NCBI GenBank assembly: GCA_012517355.1
Contig: JAAYVD010000172.1
Span: 1-64,000, forward strand
DNA: 64,000 nucleotides
Direction: 5' to 3'
DNA from: Candidatus Rifleibacteriota bacterium
GTDB lineage: Bacteria; Muiribacteriota; Ozemobacteria; Ozemobacterales; Ozemobacteraceae
Shown here: positions 36,220 through 44,775 of the stretch, in pieces
Layout of the letters: every line of letters begins with the position of its first letter
Position numbering within the stretch: position 1 is the first letter of the stretch
Translations under genes and position numbers: made by a program
Notes under the pieces: model-generated
Told to the model about the DNA's origin: nothing
The model's database searches: none
What the model saw: the letters and a program-made list of their open reading frames with translations, nothing else

Positions 36220-37485
36220 TCACAGCAGACTGCGGATGTCCTGGTAGGTGACGAGCAGCAGCAGGGCCAACAGGAACAGGAAGCCAAGGAAGTGGACCCG
36301 TTCCTCCCATTTGGGCGTGATCGCCAGCTTCAACCCGGTCAGGAAGTTGATGAAGGCGAAGACCGTCTCGAGCAGGACGAACACGATGCGCCCGCCGTCG
36401 AGCACGGGGAGCGGCATCAGGTTGATCAGGCCGATGTTCACCGACAGCAGGGCGGTCAGGTAGAGCAGCTCGAAGACGCCCTTGGTCGACTGCTCCTTGA
36501 TCATCTGCATGATCTTGACCGGGCCCGCCACGTCGGCCTGGGTCTGCCGGGTGATGATCTTCACCAGGCCGGCGAAGGTCTGGATGATGATGCCGGTGGC
36601 CGACTCCCAGCCTTTCTCGATGGCCTTGCCGATCGGCAGCACGCGGAAATCGTAGTTGTTCGGCGCCAGGCCGATGCCGATCCGCCCCGAGCCGGGCTCG
36701 CCGGTGGGAACCACGGAGATCTTCATCACCTCGCGGTTGTGGATCTCGTATTCCCCGCGGTCGTAGCTGTAGTCGTCCTGCAGGAGCCCGCCGCCGAACC
36801 CGGCCTTGGCCACGGGGTGGTCGCGGGCCACGTCGAGGACGATCGCCCTTCCCCCGGCCTGTTGGATGGTGCGGATGGCGTCGCTCCAGTCCTCGATGGG
36901 CACCCCGTCGATCGCCGTGATGGTGTCCCCGGCCCGGATGCCGGCCTGGTAGGCGGGCATGTCCCTGGTCGCGTCGAGGACGAAGACGTTGCTCAGGGGA
37001 CCCCCGGCCACCCCGTAGATGACGACGAACAGGACCACCGCCCAGACCAGGTTCATGATCGAACCTGCGCTCAGTACCAGGGTGCGAACGAACCGCGACT
37101 TCGCCGGAAAGCCTCGTGGATCGTCGGGGTCGACCTGGATCAGGTCGTCCGGGTCGACGGGGGCGGGCGGCCCGGCCTCGGCCTGGCCGCCGTTCTGTCC
37201 TTCCGTGCCGTCCGCGCCGGCCGCTGGGGCTTCCTCCTCCTCCGGGGGGTCCATGCCGGCGAGGCGGACGAACCCTCCCAGCGGGAAGGGCCGCAACGAG
37301 TAGATGGTTTCCCCGAACTTCAGCTTGAGCAGCCGGTTGCCGAAGCCGATGGCGAACTCGATGACCCAGATGCCGCTCAGCTTGGCCGTGATGTAGTGGC
37401 CGAACTCGTGGACCAGGGCGATGCTGCCCAGGACGAAACAGACCGACAGGAAGGTTTGGACGACCATCAGGAGGATATCGAGCAT
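36220..37485 (-). CDS. rseP: RseP-like site-2 intramembrane metalloprotease
   Basis: A 421-residue M50 family protease that cleaves membrane-embedded substrates such as anti-sigma factors. The zinc motif HEFGH (H26, E27, H30) lies in the first membrane helix. A GGFVRLAGM element follows near residue 70, then an acidic linker, a membrane helix near 135-155, a PDZ domain (about 160-240, G-D-T-I-T-A-I-D-G-V-P), and the N-L-M-P-L-P-V-L-D-G-G-R motif near 365 carrying the third ligand. All catalytic parts are present. It is the last gene of the pyrH-frr-uppS-cdsA block, starting 21 nt after cdsA. The usual dxr gene between cdsA and rseP is missing. Confidence 0.96.
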   Translation of the reverse strand: MLDILLMVVQTFLSVCFVLGSIALVHEFGHYITAKLSGIWVIEFAIGFGNRLLKLKFGETIYSLRPFPLGGFVRLAGMDPPEEEEAPAAGADGTEGQNGGQAEAGPPAPVDPDDLIQVDPDDPRGFPAKSRFVRTLVLSAGSIMNLVWAVVLFVVIYGVAGGPLSNVFVLDATRDMPAYQAGIRAGDTITAIDGVPIEDWSDAIRTIQQAGGRAIVLDVARDHPVAKAGFGGGLLQDDYSYDRGEYEIHNREVMKISVVPTGEPGSGRIGIGLAPNNYDFRVLPIGKAIEKGWESATGIIIQTFAGLVKIITRQTQADVAGPVKIMQMIKEQSTKGVFELLYLTALLSVNIGLINLMPLPVLDGGRIVFVLLETVFAFINFLTGLKLAITPKWEERVHFLGFLFLLALLLLVTYQDIRSLL

Positions 37486-37506
37486 GGACAGCCTTTCAGT
37501 GCACGT

Positions 37507-38280
37507 TTACAGCGTCAACAGGAGGAAGGCGACAGGCCCGACCAGCAACAGGCTGTCGACCCGGTCGAGGATCCCCCCGTGGGCCCCCAGCAGGGAACCC
37601 GAATCCTTCTGGCGGGCTTCCCGCTTCAGGACCGATTCGAACAGGTCGGCGACCTGGCCGATCACCCCGATGCCGGCGGCCAGGGCGGCCAGGCGCCAGG
37701 GCGGCAGGACGAAAACGCCGGCCGCCCCCAGGCCCCACACCGTGGCGGCGGTGGCGGCCAGCCCACCCACCGCGCCGGACACCGTCTTTTTCGGGCTGAT
37801 GCGGGGGGCGAGGGCGGGCCCGCGCAGGGACATGCCCACGGCGTAGGCGCCGATGTCGAGGGCCCAGACGGTCACCAGGAGGGCAAACAGGGTGGTGGGC
37901 CCGTGGCTGCGGGCCAGCAGCAGGAAGAACCCCAGGCAGAACGGCAGGTAGGCCAGGCTGACGGTGCCGAGGGCGAACCGCTGGTAGCCCCGGCCGTCGA
38001 GCCCCCGCAAGACGATGAGGCAGCCGAGGCCGACCAGGGCGAGGGCGAACCCCAGCAGCAGCCCGCGTTCACCCGCCAGCGAGGTGGCGAACAGGATGGC
38101 CAGGCCGCCGGCCGCCTCGAGCCGGGGGAGCTCCTGGTCGGGGGACAGGAGGCGGAACAGCTCGGCCTGCCCGAGCACGCTCACCAGGCCGAACAGGATG
38201 AACCGGGAGACCTCCCCGGCGGTCAGGGCCAGCCAGACGAGCGGGATGCCCAGGACGACGATCAGCAGACGTGAGGCCAT
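37507..38280 (-). CDS. cdsA: Phosphatidate cytidylyltransferase
   Basis: A 257-residue integral membrane enzyme that makes CDP-diacylglycerol from CTP and phosphatidic acid. About seven membrane helices are visible. The C-terminal signature is complete: S-V-L-K-R-E-A-R-Q-K-D-S-G-x-x-L-G-A-H-G-G-I-L-D-R near residues 215-243, with the two metal-binding aspartates. The ATG overlaps the uppS stop by one base (TGATG), so the pair is translationally coupled. Length and position after uppS are those of most bacteria. Confidence 0.96.
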   Translation of the reverse strand: MASRLLIVVLGIPLVWLALTAGEVSRFILFGLVSVLGQAELFRLLSPDQELPRLEAAGGLAILFATSLAGERGLLLGFALALVGLGCLIVLRGLDGRGYQRFALGTVSLAYLPFCLGFFLLLARSHGPTTLFALLVTVWALDIGAYAVGMSLRGPALAPRISPKKTVSGAVGGLAATAATVWGLGAAGVFVLPPWRLAALAAGIGVIGQVADLFESVLKREARQKDSGSLLGAHGGILDRVDSLLLVGPVAFLLLTL

Positions 38281-39059
38281 CAGCGTTTCCCGCCGATCTG
38301 GTCGCCGGTCTTGCCGAACCGGCGTTCCCGGCCCTGGTAGGCCTGGATGGCCCGCAGCAGCTCGACCTCGTCGAAGTCGGGCCACAGCACGTCGGTCACG
38401 TAGAGTTCGGAATAGGCGCACTCCCAGAGCAGGAAGTTGCTGATCCGCATCTCGCCGCTGGTGCGCACGATGAGGTCGGGGTCCGGCAGGTCGGGGGCAT
38501 ACAGCCGCCGGGCGATCGCCTCCTCGGTCACCTGCTCGGGCCGCAGGCCCTCGGCGACCAGCTTCTTCACCGCATCGACGATCTCGGCCCGCCCGCCGTA
38601 ATTGATGCACAGGTTGAGGGTCAGGCCGGTGTTGTTCTTCATCAGCTCGGTCGACTGGCGGGCCTCCTCGATGATCTCGGGGGCCAGCTCGGCGACCCGG
38701 CCGATGATGCGGAACCGCGCGTTCTCGGCGTGCAGGTCGTTGCGCTCCCGGACGATATAGGCCCGGATCAGGCGCATCAGCGCCGACACCTCGAAGCTGG
38801 GCCGGGCCCAGTTCTCGACCGAAAAGGCATACAGCGAGATGTGCCGCACCCCCAGCTTGTCGGCGAACCGCACGACCGTCTTGACCCGGCGCGCCCCCAC
38901 CTGGTGGCCGCGGATGCGGGTCAGGCCCCGCTGTTTCGCCCACCGGCCGTTCCCGTCCATGATGATGCCGATGTGGGTGGGAACGGGTTTCGCCCGGACG
39001 GCGACGGCCAGCTCCTGACGGAGCCGTTCGCGCTCGGGGGTGAGGGTGAGGTCGGTCAT
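38280..39059 (-). CDS. uppS: Undecaprenyl (isoprenyl) diphosphate synthase
   Basis: A 259-residue cis-prenyltransferase that makes the lipid carrier for peptidoglycan. The catalytic IMDGNGRWA with D35 is near the N-terminus. Further family motifs are present: S-x-Y-A-F-S-x-E-N-W near residues 95-104, L-N-L-C-I-N-Y-G-G-R-x-E-I near 153-165, and the R-T-S-G-E-x-R-I-S-N-F-L-L-W-E pattern near 205-220. The N-terminal 25 residues are an extension with no visible role. It lies 55 nt downstream of the ferredoxin gene and directly before cdsA. Confidence 0.97.
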   Translation of the reverse strand: MTDLTLTPERERLRQELAVAVRAKPVPTHIGIIMDGNGRWAKQRGLTRIRGHQVGARRVKTVVRFADKLGVRHISLYAFSVENWARPSFEVSALMRLIRAYIVRERNDLHAENARFRIIGRVAELAPEIIEEARQSTELMKNNTGLTLNLCINYGGRAEIVDAVKKLVAEGLRPEQVTEEAIARRLYAPDLPDPDLIVRTSGEMRISNFLLWECAYSELYVTDVLWPDFDEVELLRAIQAYQGRERRFGKTGDQIGGKR

Positions 39060-39114
39060 GGCGGGGCGGTTCCTCGGCCGGCCGGGAGGTGAGGGCCCGG
39101 CCGGCGGTCAGCAT

Positions 39115-39291
39115 TCAGTGGCTGTCGGGGGTGGCGGGGGCGATCGCCTCGACGGGGCAGACCTCGGCACACTTGCCGCAATCGGTGCACTTGGGGGTGA
39201 TGACGTAGGGTTCCCCCTCCTTGATCGCCTTCACCGGGCAGACCTGCAGGCAGGTGCCGCAGGCGACGCAGTCTTCGCTGATCCGGTACAT
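39115..39291 (-). CDS. Small 2[4Fe-4S] ferredoxin inside the frr-uppS block
   Basis: A 58-residue protein with two complete C-x2-C-x2-C-x3-C-P motifs (C8, C11, C14, C18 and C35, C38, C41, C45), each followed by V-x-A-I, the hallmark of clostridial-type 2[4Fe-4S] ferredoxins. It is a low-potential electron carrier. The ATG at 39291 is preceded by GGGGAAG, lies one base after the frr stop, and the gene ends 55 nt before uppS. It is therefore part of the operon. A ferredoxin is not a usual member of the pyrH-frr-uppS-cdsA cluster. The electron partner cannot be told from this window. Confidence 0.95.
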   Translation of the reverse strand: MYRISEDCVACGTCLQVCPVKAIKEGEPYVITPKCTDCGKCAEVCPVEAIAPATPDSH

Positions 39292-39292
39292 G

Positions 39293-39853
39293 TCACTTCC
39301 CCAGGATCTCTTTTTCCTTGGCCTCGTAGACCTGGTTGATCTTGAGGATGTACTCGTCGGTCAGCTTCTGGATGCGTTCGACGGTTTTCTTGCTCTGGTC
39401 CTGGGTGATCTCGCTCTTCTTTTCCAGGGCTTTGATCGCTTCGTTGGCGTCGCGGCGGACGTTGCGGATGGCGATGCGGAAATCCTCGGATTTCTTCTTG
39501 GCGGTCTTCACCAGGTCGTTGCGGCGCTCCTCGGTGAGCGGGGGGATGGGCAGGCGGATGAAGTTGCCGTCGTTGAGCGGGTTCAGATTCAGGTCGGATT
39601 TCTGGATCGCCTTCTCGATCTCGCCCAGCAGGGTCTTCTCGTGGGGCTTGATGAGAATCGTCTTGGCGTCGGGAGCCGAGATGGAGGCCACGTGGTGCAA
39701 CGAGGTCTCGGAACCGTAGTAGTTGACGGTGATGCGGTCGAGGATGGAGGGGGTGGCGCGGGAGGTGCGCATGGTGGAGAATTCCTTCTTCAGCACCTCG
39801 ACCGACTGGGCCATTTTCTCGGTGGATTCCTTGATGATGGTATCGACGGACAT
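39293..39853 (-). CDS. frr: Ribosome recycling factor
   Basis: A 186-residue protein matching the full length of ribosome recycling factor, which with EF-G splits post-termination ribosomes. Conserved parts include M-R-T-S-R-A-T-P-S-I-L-D near residue 28, the Y-Y-G-S-E-T-S-L hinge region, I-x-I-P-P-L-T-E-E-R-R near 103 and the long helices V-R-R-D-A-N-E-A-I-K-A-L. GAGGAGGAA precedes the ATG. It lies 37 nt after pyrH and one base before the ferredoxin start. Confidence 0.98.
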   Translation of the reverse strand: MSVDTIIKESTEKMAQSVEVLKKEFSTMRTSRATPSILDRITVNYYGSETSLHHVASISAPDAKTILIKPHEKTLLGEIEKAIQKSDLNLNPLNDGNFIRLPIPPLTEERRNDLVKTAKKKSEDFRIAIRNVRRDANEAIKALEKKSEITQDQSKKTVERIQKLTDEYILKINQVYEAKEKEILGK

Positions 39854-39890
39854 GGGGTTCCTCCTCTGGTACGTTTGGTTTGTCTCTGGG

Positions 39891-40634
39891 TCAGACGGGG
39901 TCGTCGGCGATGACGCGGGTGCCGATGCTTTTTCCCTGGCACGCGCGCCGGATGCTGCCGGCGGCCGCCATCGACAGGACGATGAGCGGCATGCGGTTCT
40001 CGCGGCAGAGCGTGATGGCGACGAGGTCCATGACCCCCAGCCCGCGCCGCAGGACCTCGGAATAGGAAATCTCGTCGAACTTCCTGGCCTTCGGGTTCTT
40101 CATCGGGTCGGCGTCGTAGACCCCGTCGACCTTGGTCGCCTTGATCAGCACGTCGCACCCCACCTCGATGGCGCGCAGGGCCGAGGCGGAATCGGTGCTG
40201 AAATACGGCGCCCCGGTGCCGGCCGCGAACAGGCAGACCGTGCCGGCCTCGAGCGCGGCGCGGGCCCGGTCGATCCGGTAGAAGGTGGCCAGGGAATCCA
40301 TCTGCACGGCCGAGAACACCTCGGCCGGCACCCCGCGGTCAGCCAGGTGTTCGGCGAAGCAGACCGCGTTCATCACGGTGGCCAGCATGCCGATGGCGTC
40401 GGCCCGGTGCCGGCGCACGGCCGGCAAGTGGCCGCGGGCGCCGCGGAAGAAGTTGCCGCCGCCGAGGACGAGCGATGGGGTGATGCCGTGCCCGACGAGG
40501 TCGGCCACCTCGCCGGCGTAGGTCTCCAGGGCTTTCCGGTCGAACCCGAAACCGCCCGGCCCGCCGAGCATTTCACCGCTCAACTTGAGAAGGGGATGCC
40601 GGTATCGCAGGGCCGGTCGTGTGGTGCGCGCCAT
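39891..40634 (-). CDS. pyrH: Uridylate kinase
   Basis: A 247-residue bacterial-type UMP kinase of the amino-acid kinase fold, phosphorylating UMP to UDP. Motifs are K-L-S-G-E near residue 17, G-G-G-N-F-F-R-G near 60, the G-T-G-A-P-Y-F-S-T-D-S-A-S-A-L-R-A loop near 137-155, and A-T-K-V-D-G-V-Y-D-A-D-P near 167. The ATG at 40634 has AAAGGAAG about 15 nt upstream, rather far; no nearer in-frame start is better. It is the first gene of its transcript and is separated from tsf by about 2 kb, whereas pyrH usually follows tsf directly. Confidence 0.97.
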   Translation of the reverse strand: MARTTRPALRYRHPLLKLSGEMLGGPGGFGFDRKALETYAGEVADLVGHGITPSLVLGGGNFFRGARGHLPAVRRHRADAIGMLATVMNAVCFAEHLADRGVPAEVFSAVQMDSLATFYRIDRARAALEAGTVCLFAAGTGAPYFSTDSASALRAIEVGCDVLIKATKVDGVYDADPMKNPKARKFDEISYSEVLRRGLGVMDLVAITLCRENRMPLIVLSMAAAGSIRRACQGKSIGTRVIADDPV

Positions 40635-40711
40635 GGGCGGGTGCCGACTTCCTTTCCGTTCGGGGTCTGCCCGGCGCCAACAGGGGGACGCCTGCCGCCG
40701 GCGGGTCTCCA

Positions 40712-40740
40712 GAATTACCACATTCCCTCAGATTGTGCAA
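40712..40740 (-). promoter_or_regulatory. Promoter candidate for pyrH-frr-fdx-uppS-cdsA-rseP
   Basis: Minus strand TTGCAC (40740-40735), 17-bp spacer, TAATTC (40717-40712). The -35 is good and the -10 poor. The leader would be about 70 nt. Confidence 0.45.
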
Positions 40741-40754
40741 GGGCGCGCCCGCCC

Positions 40755-40887
40755 GGGCAGGTATTCTCGCCATGGCCACTGAAGCGGGTCTCCGGGATGC
40801 TTCAGCCTGTCCTGCCGATGGAAACGAGGCCTGCCGAAATCCCTGTTCATCAGAAAAGCCTCGGATCGCTGAGGGAGAATTCCTGCC
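40755..40887 (-). repeat. Family B dispersed repeat, copy 2 (inverted)
   Basis: Read on the minus strand it matches copy 1: ATCCGAGGCTTTTCTGATGA, ACAGGGATTTC, CCATCGGCA and CGCTTCAGTGGCCATGGCGAGAAT. It lies between the pyrH promoter and the family A array. Confidence 0.85.
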
Positions 40888-41110
40888 GCCGGGCAACCCT
40901 CCAGGAGGAGGCCGGTCGCCGGGAAAGAACCGGTGGCGACCGCCCCTGCCCAGGCCCTTCGCCGGCTGGCCCCGGGGGCGGTCGGCCGTCAAGCCATCGC
41001 CGCAGGCCTCGGCCCGGGAACCGGCCCCGGCCCGTGGCAGGCCTTCCTCGAGCCGGGAAAACCGCCCCATCGGGCCTTTCACGGATGCCGCCAGGCTTCC
41101 CGGCACAACC

Positions 41111-41322
41111 GGGGCCGACCAACACGATGTCGGAAGTGCCCCTTTGCCGCCACGGATGGCGGCGCGAAACGTGCGTTTCGCGCATCGCAAAGGGGCCGAC
41201 CGACACGATGTCGGAAGTGCCCCTTTGCCGCCACGGATGGCGGCGCGAAACGTGCGTTTCGCGCATCGCAAAGGGGCCGACCGACACGATGTCGGAAGTG
41301 CCCCTTTGCCGCCACGGATGGC
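41111..41322. repeat. Family A palindromic repeat, 2.6 perfect 81-bp units
   Basis: Tandem units start at 41124, 41205 and 41286 (reference ACGATGTCGG), exactly 81 bp apart. The two full units are identical except for one base at the left edge, and the third is cut after GGATGGC. Lack of divergence shows recent duplication. The array lies about 60 bp beyond the stop codon of the minus-strand gene that ends at 41383. Confidence 0.97.
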
Positions 41323-41382
41323 AGGCGCACCGCCCGGGGGCCATCCTGGGAAGCCGAAGGCGGAACGGGGGACCGGGGGGGG

Positions 41383-42279
41383 TCAGTACCCGGCGGGTTC
41401 CCCCTGGCCGGCTGGCGGCCCCGGAGTGATACCGCGCCGGGGCGACGGGTCTTCCTCCAGAGCGGCGGCTGGGGGGGGGGGCTGGTGGGCATGCCCGCAA
41501 TTGGGGCCATGCACATGGACAGGGGGGGAAGCGGGAAGGTCTTTCAGGAGGGGGATGGTCTGCTGGCGGATCTGTTCCAGCACCTTCACGGCGTTGCGAT
41601 AATGGGCATGCTGGGAGAGATTGTAGAGAACCTCGGTGTTCTGGCGGTTCTTCTCCACCAATTGCTTGTTGATCTGGTCGATCTGGGCCCAACGATCTTC
41701 GACATACCCCCGGAAGATCTTGCTGCGTGCCCCCATCAGCCCCAGACAGGCTTCGTCCACCAGCCGTTCGAGGGTGGCGTCCTCGGCGATGGCGGGCTGA
41801 TCGACGCGGCGGGCGAACCAGAGGCCGGTGACCCCCAATCGCCGCTTGCCTTCCTCGATCTGGCGGGCGGCGTCGGTGATATTGGGGTCGCCAGCTTCCC
41901 AGCCGGCCTTGACGGCCCGATCATAGGCCTCGGTCACCCGCATGACCGCCTCGCGCGTCTCCTGGAGGTGCTTCATCCAGGGATAATTGCCCAGGGCGGG
42001 CCGGGGGTGTCCCTTGGTTGTCTCTGGCAGGGAGTAGAACTGGTTGTTCTTGACCCAGGTCTGGTATCTGAACACCAGCTCGTCGACGGTGGTTCGGAAC
42101 TCCTCGAGAGCTTTCACCAGGTTGGCCAGGGGTTTGTCGGGAGGGGCGACGTCGGTGGGTGGAGGGGCGGGGGGGAGGGAAAACCCGGCTGATTCATAGG
42201 CATCCTGTCCGAAGGCGGCAGGAAGCCCGGTCAGCACCAAAAACACCAGCAGGGAAAGGGTCACGGCGCGCATGTGCAT
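41383..42279 (-). CDS. Exported helical protein with His/Cys metal-binding tail
   Basis: A 298-residue protein that I do not recognise. A signal peptide covers about residues 1-25 (LSLLVFLVLTGLPAAFGQ). The mature part is mainly helical (about 50-250), with repeated charged and aromatic helices such as E-F-R-T-T-V-D-E-L-V-F-R-Y. Near residue 260 lies VHVHGPNCGHAH, with four histidines and a cysteine in 12 residues, a likely metal site of the kind seen in nickel or zinc chaperones. The last 30 residues are Pro/Gly-rich. AGGAGG 4 nt before ATG 42279 fixes the start. It sits between tsf and pyrH, which are normally adjacent. Transcribed alone. Confidence 0.75.
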   Translation of the reverse strand: MHMRAVTLSLLVFLVLTGLPAAFGQDAYESAGFSLPPAPPPTDVAPPDKPLANLVKALEEFRTTVDELVFRYQTWVKNNQFYSLPETTKGHPRPALGNYPWMKHLQETREAVMRVTEAYDRAVKAGWEAGDPNITDAARQIEEGKRRLGVTGLWFARRVDQPAIAEDATLERLVDEACLGLMGARSKIFRGYVEDRWAQIDQINKQLVEKNRQNTEVLYNLSQHAHYRNAVKVLEQIRQQTIPLLKDLPASPPVHVHGPNCGHAHQPPPPAAALEEDPSPRRGITPGPPAGQGEPAGY

Positions 42280-42346
42280 GTTTCCTCCTGAAGGGGGATG
42301 GCCTGTTCCACAGCGGGGTGGATTCCTGCCGCGGATCGCTCAGGGG

Positions 42347-42375
42347 ATTCTACCGCAATTCCCCCGGCACGGAAA
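42347..42375 (-). promoter_or_regulatory. Weak promoter for the His-tail exported protein
   Basis: Minus strand TTTCCG (42375-42370), 17-bp spacer, TAGAAT (42352-42347). The -10 is good, the -35 poor. Confidence 0.4.
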
Positions 42376-42390
42376 GCCATGGCGCGGGCA

Positions 42391-42508
42391 GGCTGCAATT
42401 GCCACTCGGCGATCCGAAGCTTTTCTGATGAACAAAGATTTCCGCAGGCATCATCCCCATCGACACGTCGGACCGAAGTCGCCCGGAGAACCGCGTCGGG
42501 GCCCAAGG
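42391..42508 (+). repeat. Family B dispersed repeat, copy 3
   Basis: GATCCGAAGCTTTTCTGATGA, AGATTTCCGCAGGC, CCCCATCGACA and CGGAGAACCGC are shared with copy 1 in the same orientation. It lies in the 338-bp gap between tsf and the His-tail gene. Confidence 0.85.
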
Positions 42509-42559
42509 TGGGAAGGGCTGGCCGGCCGGTGGGTGGCGCGGGAAGGCCGTGGGAAAGGA

Positions 42560-42590
42560 GCAGGGGCGGCGATCGGATCGCCGCCCCTGC
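42560..42590 (-). terminator. Terminator of the rpsB-tsf operon
   Basis: GCAGGGGCGGCGATC and its reverse complement are separated by a single base, giving a stem of about 12 bp with a small loop. Read on the minus strand it is followed by TCCTTTCCC. It starts 28 bp after the tsf stop. Confidence 0.85.
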
Positions 42591-42617
42591 GGGGGTCGTG
42601 GTCGGGAGAGGAGGGGG

Positions 42618-43550
42618 TCAGCCGCAGCAGCCGGAGGCGCAGCAGGCGGCGGTGGTTTCGGCCGGTCGGTCGCCGATGGCCCACCGCCAGAAGGCGGCGA
42701 CGGTCACGGTGGTGCCGTGCTGCTTGCCGAACTCGTTCAGGAGGTCCTGGACGGTCTTGCTGTCGTCTTTGACGTAGAGCTGCTCGACCAGGCAGCGCTC
42801 CTTGAAGAACTTGTCCATGCGGCCTTCGACGATCTTGGCCAGGATGTTCTGGGGCTTGTTGGCGTTCTTGGGGTCGTTCTGCAGCTGGCCGAGCACGATC
42901 TCCTTCTCTTTCGCCAGGATCGGGGCGGGGACCTCGTTCCGGGTGGGGAAGAAGGGGTTCATGGCGGCGACCTGCAGGGCGATCTCGTGGGCGAGACCGA
43001 GGGTCTCGGGCTTGCGGGCGAGGTCGGCCGTGCCGCAGTTCAGCTGGACGACGACGCCGAGCTTGCCTTCGCCGTGGATATAGGTGTCGAACACGCCGGT
43101 CTCGGGGGCGGTCACGCGCTGGACACGGCCGAGCTGGATGTTCTCGCCGATCTTGGCGACGAGGGCCTTGCGGGTGTCCTCGACCTTCTGGCCATCGATG
43201 GTATGGGCGGTCAGGGCAGGCAGGGTGCCGAGGGCTTCGCTGCCGAGGACGGCGTCGGCGAGTTTGCCGGTGAAGGACACGAACTCGGCGTTGCGGGCGA
43301 CGAAGTCGGTTTCGCAGTTGGTCTCGAGGAGAACGGCGGTGCGGCGGTTGGGGGTGGTCTTGGCGGTGATGAGGCCCTGGGAGGCGGCGCGGCCGGCCTT
43401 GTTGTCGGCGGAGGCGAGGCCCTTCTTGCGCAGGTAGTCGACGGCCTCGTCGAAGTTCCCCTTGCACTCGATGAGGGCTTCCTTGCACTTCATCATGCCG
43501 GCGCCGGTCTTCTCCCGGAGTTCACTGACCATTTTTGCGGTGATTTCCAT
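42618..43550 (-). CDS. tsf: Elongation factor Ts with Cys-rich C-terminal tail
   Basis: A 310-residue guanine nucleotide exchange factor for EF-Tu. The N-terminal UBA-like part has V-S-E-L-R-E-K-T-G-A-G-M-M-K-C-K-E-A-L, and the EF-Tu-contacting T-D-F-V-A-R-N is near residue 82. The core and coiled-coil regions are complete. After the normal end (D-L-L-N-E-F-G-K-Q-H, about residue 280) a further 30 residues lead to a terminal TTAACCASGCCG with four cysteines in two adjacent pairs. Such a tail is unusual for EF-Ts. AGAGAAGG precedes the ATG. It follows rpsB by 36 nt, as in most bacteria, and ends at a strong hairpin. Confidence 0.97.
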   Translation of the reverse strand: MEITAKMVSELREKTGAGMMKCKEALIECKGNFDEAVDYLRKKGLASADNKAGRAASQGLITAKTTPNRRTAVLLETNCETDFVARNAEFVSFTGKLADAVLGSEALGTLPALTAHTIDGQKVEDTRKALVAKIGENIQLGRVQRVTAPETGVFDTYIHGEGKLGVVVQLNCGTADLARKPETLGLAHEIALQVAAMNPFFPTRNEVPAPILAKEKEIVLGQLQNDPKNANKPQNILAKIVEGRMDKFFKERCLVEQLYVKDDSKTVQDLLNEFGKQHGTTVTVAAFWRWAIGDRPAETTAACCASGCCG

Positions 43551-43586
43551 GTTCTACCTTCTCTCTGGTTGGGTTGCGAGGTCGGG

Positions 43587-44414
<828 letters not shown>

Positions 44415-44436
44415 GGGGTACCTCCGATGAAATTCC

Positions 44437-44454
44437 CTCCCCGGACACGGGGAG
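44437..44454 (-). promoter_or_regulatory. Hairpin in the rpsB leader
   Basis: CTCCCCG-4nt-CGGGGAG, a perfect 7-bp stem at about +6 to +23 of the predicted transcript, upstream of the GGAGG ribosome binding site. S2-binding leaders exist in several phyla; whether this hairpin plays that role is not shown. Confidence 0.5.
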
Positions 44455-44466
44455 TGTAGTCTGGCT

Positions 44467-44495
44467 ATGATAGCGCAGGATGGCCGCCCGGTCAA
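44467..44495 (-). promoter_or_regulatory. Strong promoter for rpsB-tsf
   Basis: Minus strand TTGACC (44495-44490), 17-bp spacer, TATCAT (44472-44467). Ten of twelve consensus bases match, the best promoter in the window. The predicted start is near 44460. Confidence 0.8.
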
Positions 44496-44710
44496 GGGGT
44501 TTCCGTACGAAACAGGCCCCGGCCGCGCGGTAACGAGCCGCCTTCCCTTTCGAAGCCCGGGGGAAAACCCATCGGCGCCCTGGCCGGACGGGCCGGATCC
44601 ATCCTCTGCATCTCCCCGGGGATTCTTCGCCGCTTCCGCCCCCGCATCGATGGAAACCTCCTGTCCCGAGGCGGAGATCAAGACCCCTGTCCAGTCTTCC
44701 TCAAGAAAAC
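44496..44710. other. Divergent intergenic region without recognised features
   Basis: Lies between the rpsB promoter and the HEAT-PilT promoter. No gene, RNA or family A/B/C repeat was found in it. Confidence 0.5.
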
Positions 44711-44739
44711 TTGGGAAAATACCGATTCCCTGGTATACT
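44711..44739 (+). promoter_or_regulatory. Promoter for the HEAT-PilT gene
   Basis: TTGGGA at 44711-44716, 17-bp spacer, TATACT at 44734-44739. The leader is about 30 nt and holds GAGAGGG before the ATG at 44776. Confidence 0.65.
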
Positions 44740-44775
44740 TTTCCCACCCACCTGCCGAGAGGGCGCCCGTCCACC

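Noticed and set aside
41111-41322. CRISPR array
   Set aside because: The 81-bp units are joined directly without unique spacers, the unit is internally palindromic, and no cas gene is present.
39723-41429. 568-residue open frame across frr, pyrH and the family A array
   Set aside because: It runs antisense through two essential genes and through repeats that happen to lack stops; the repeated peptide is only a translation of the palindromic DNA.
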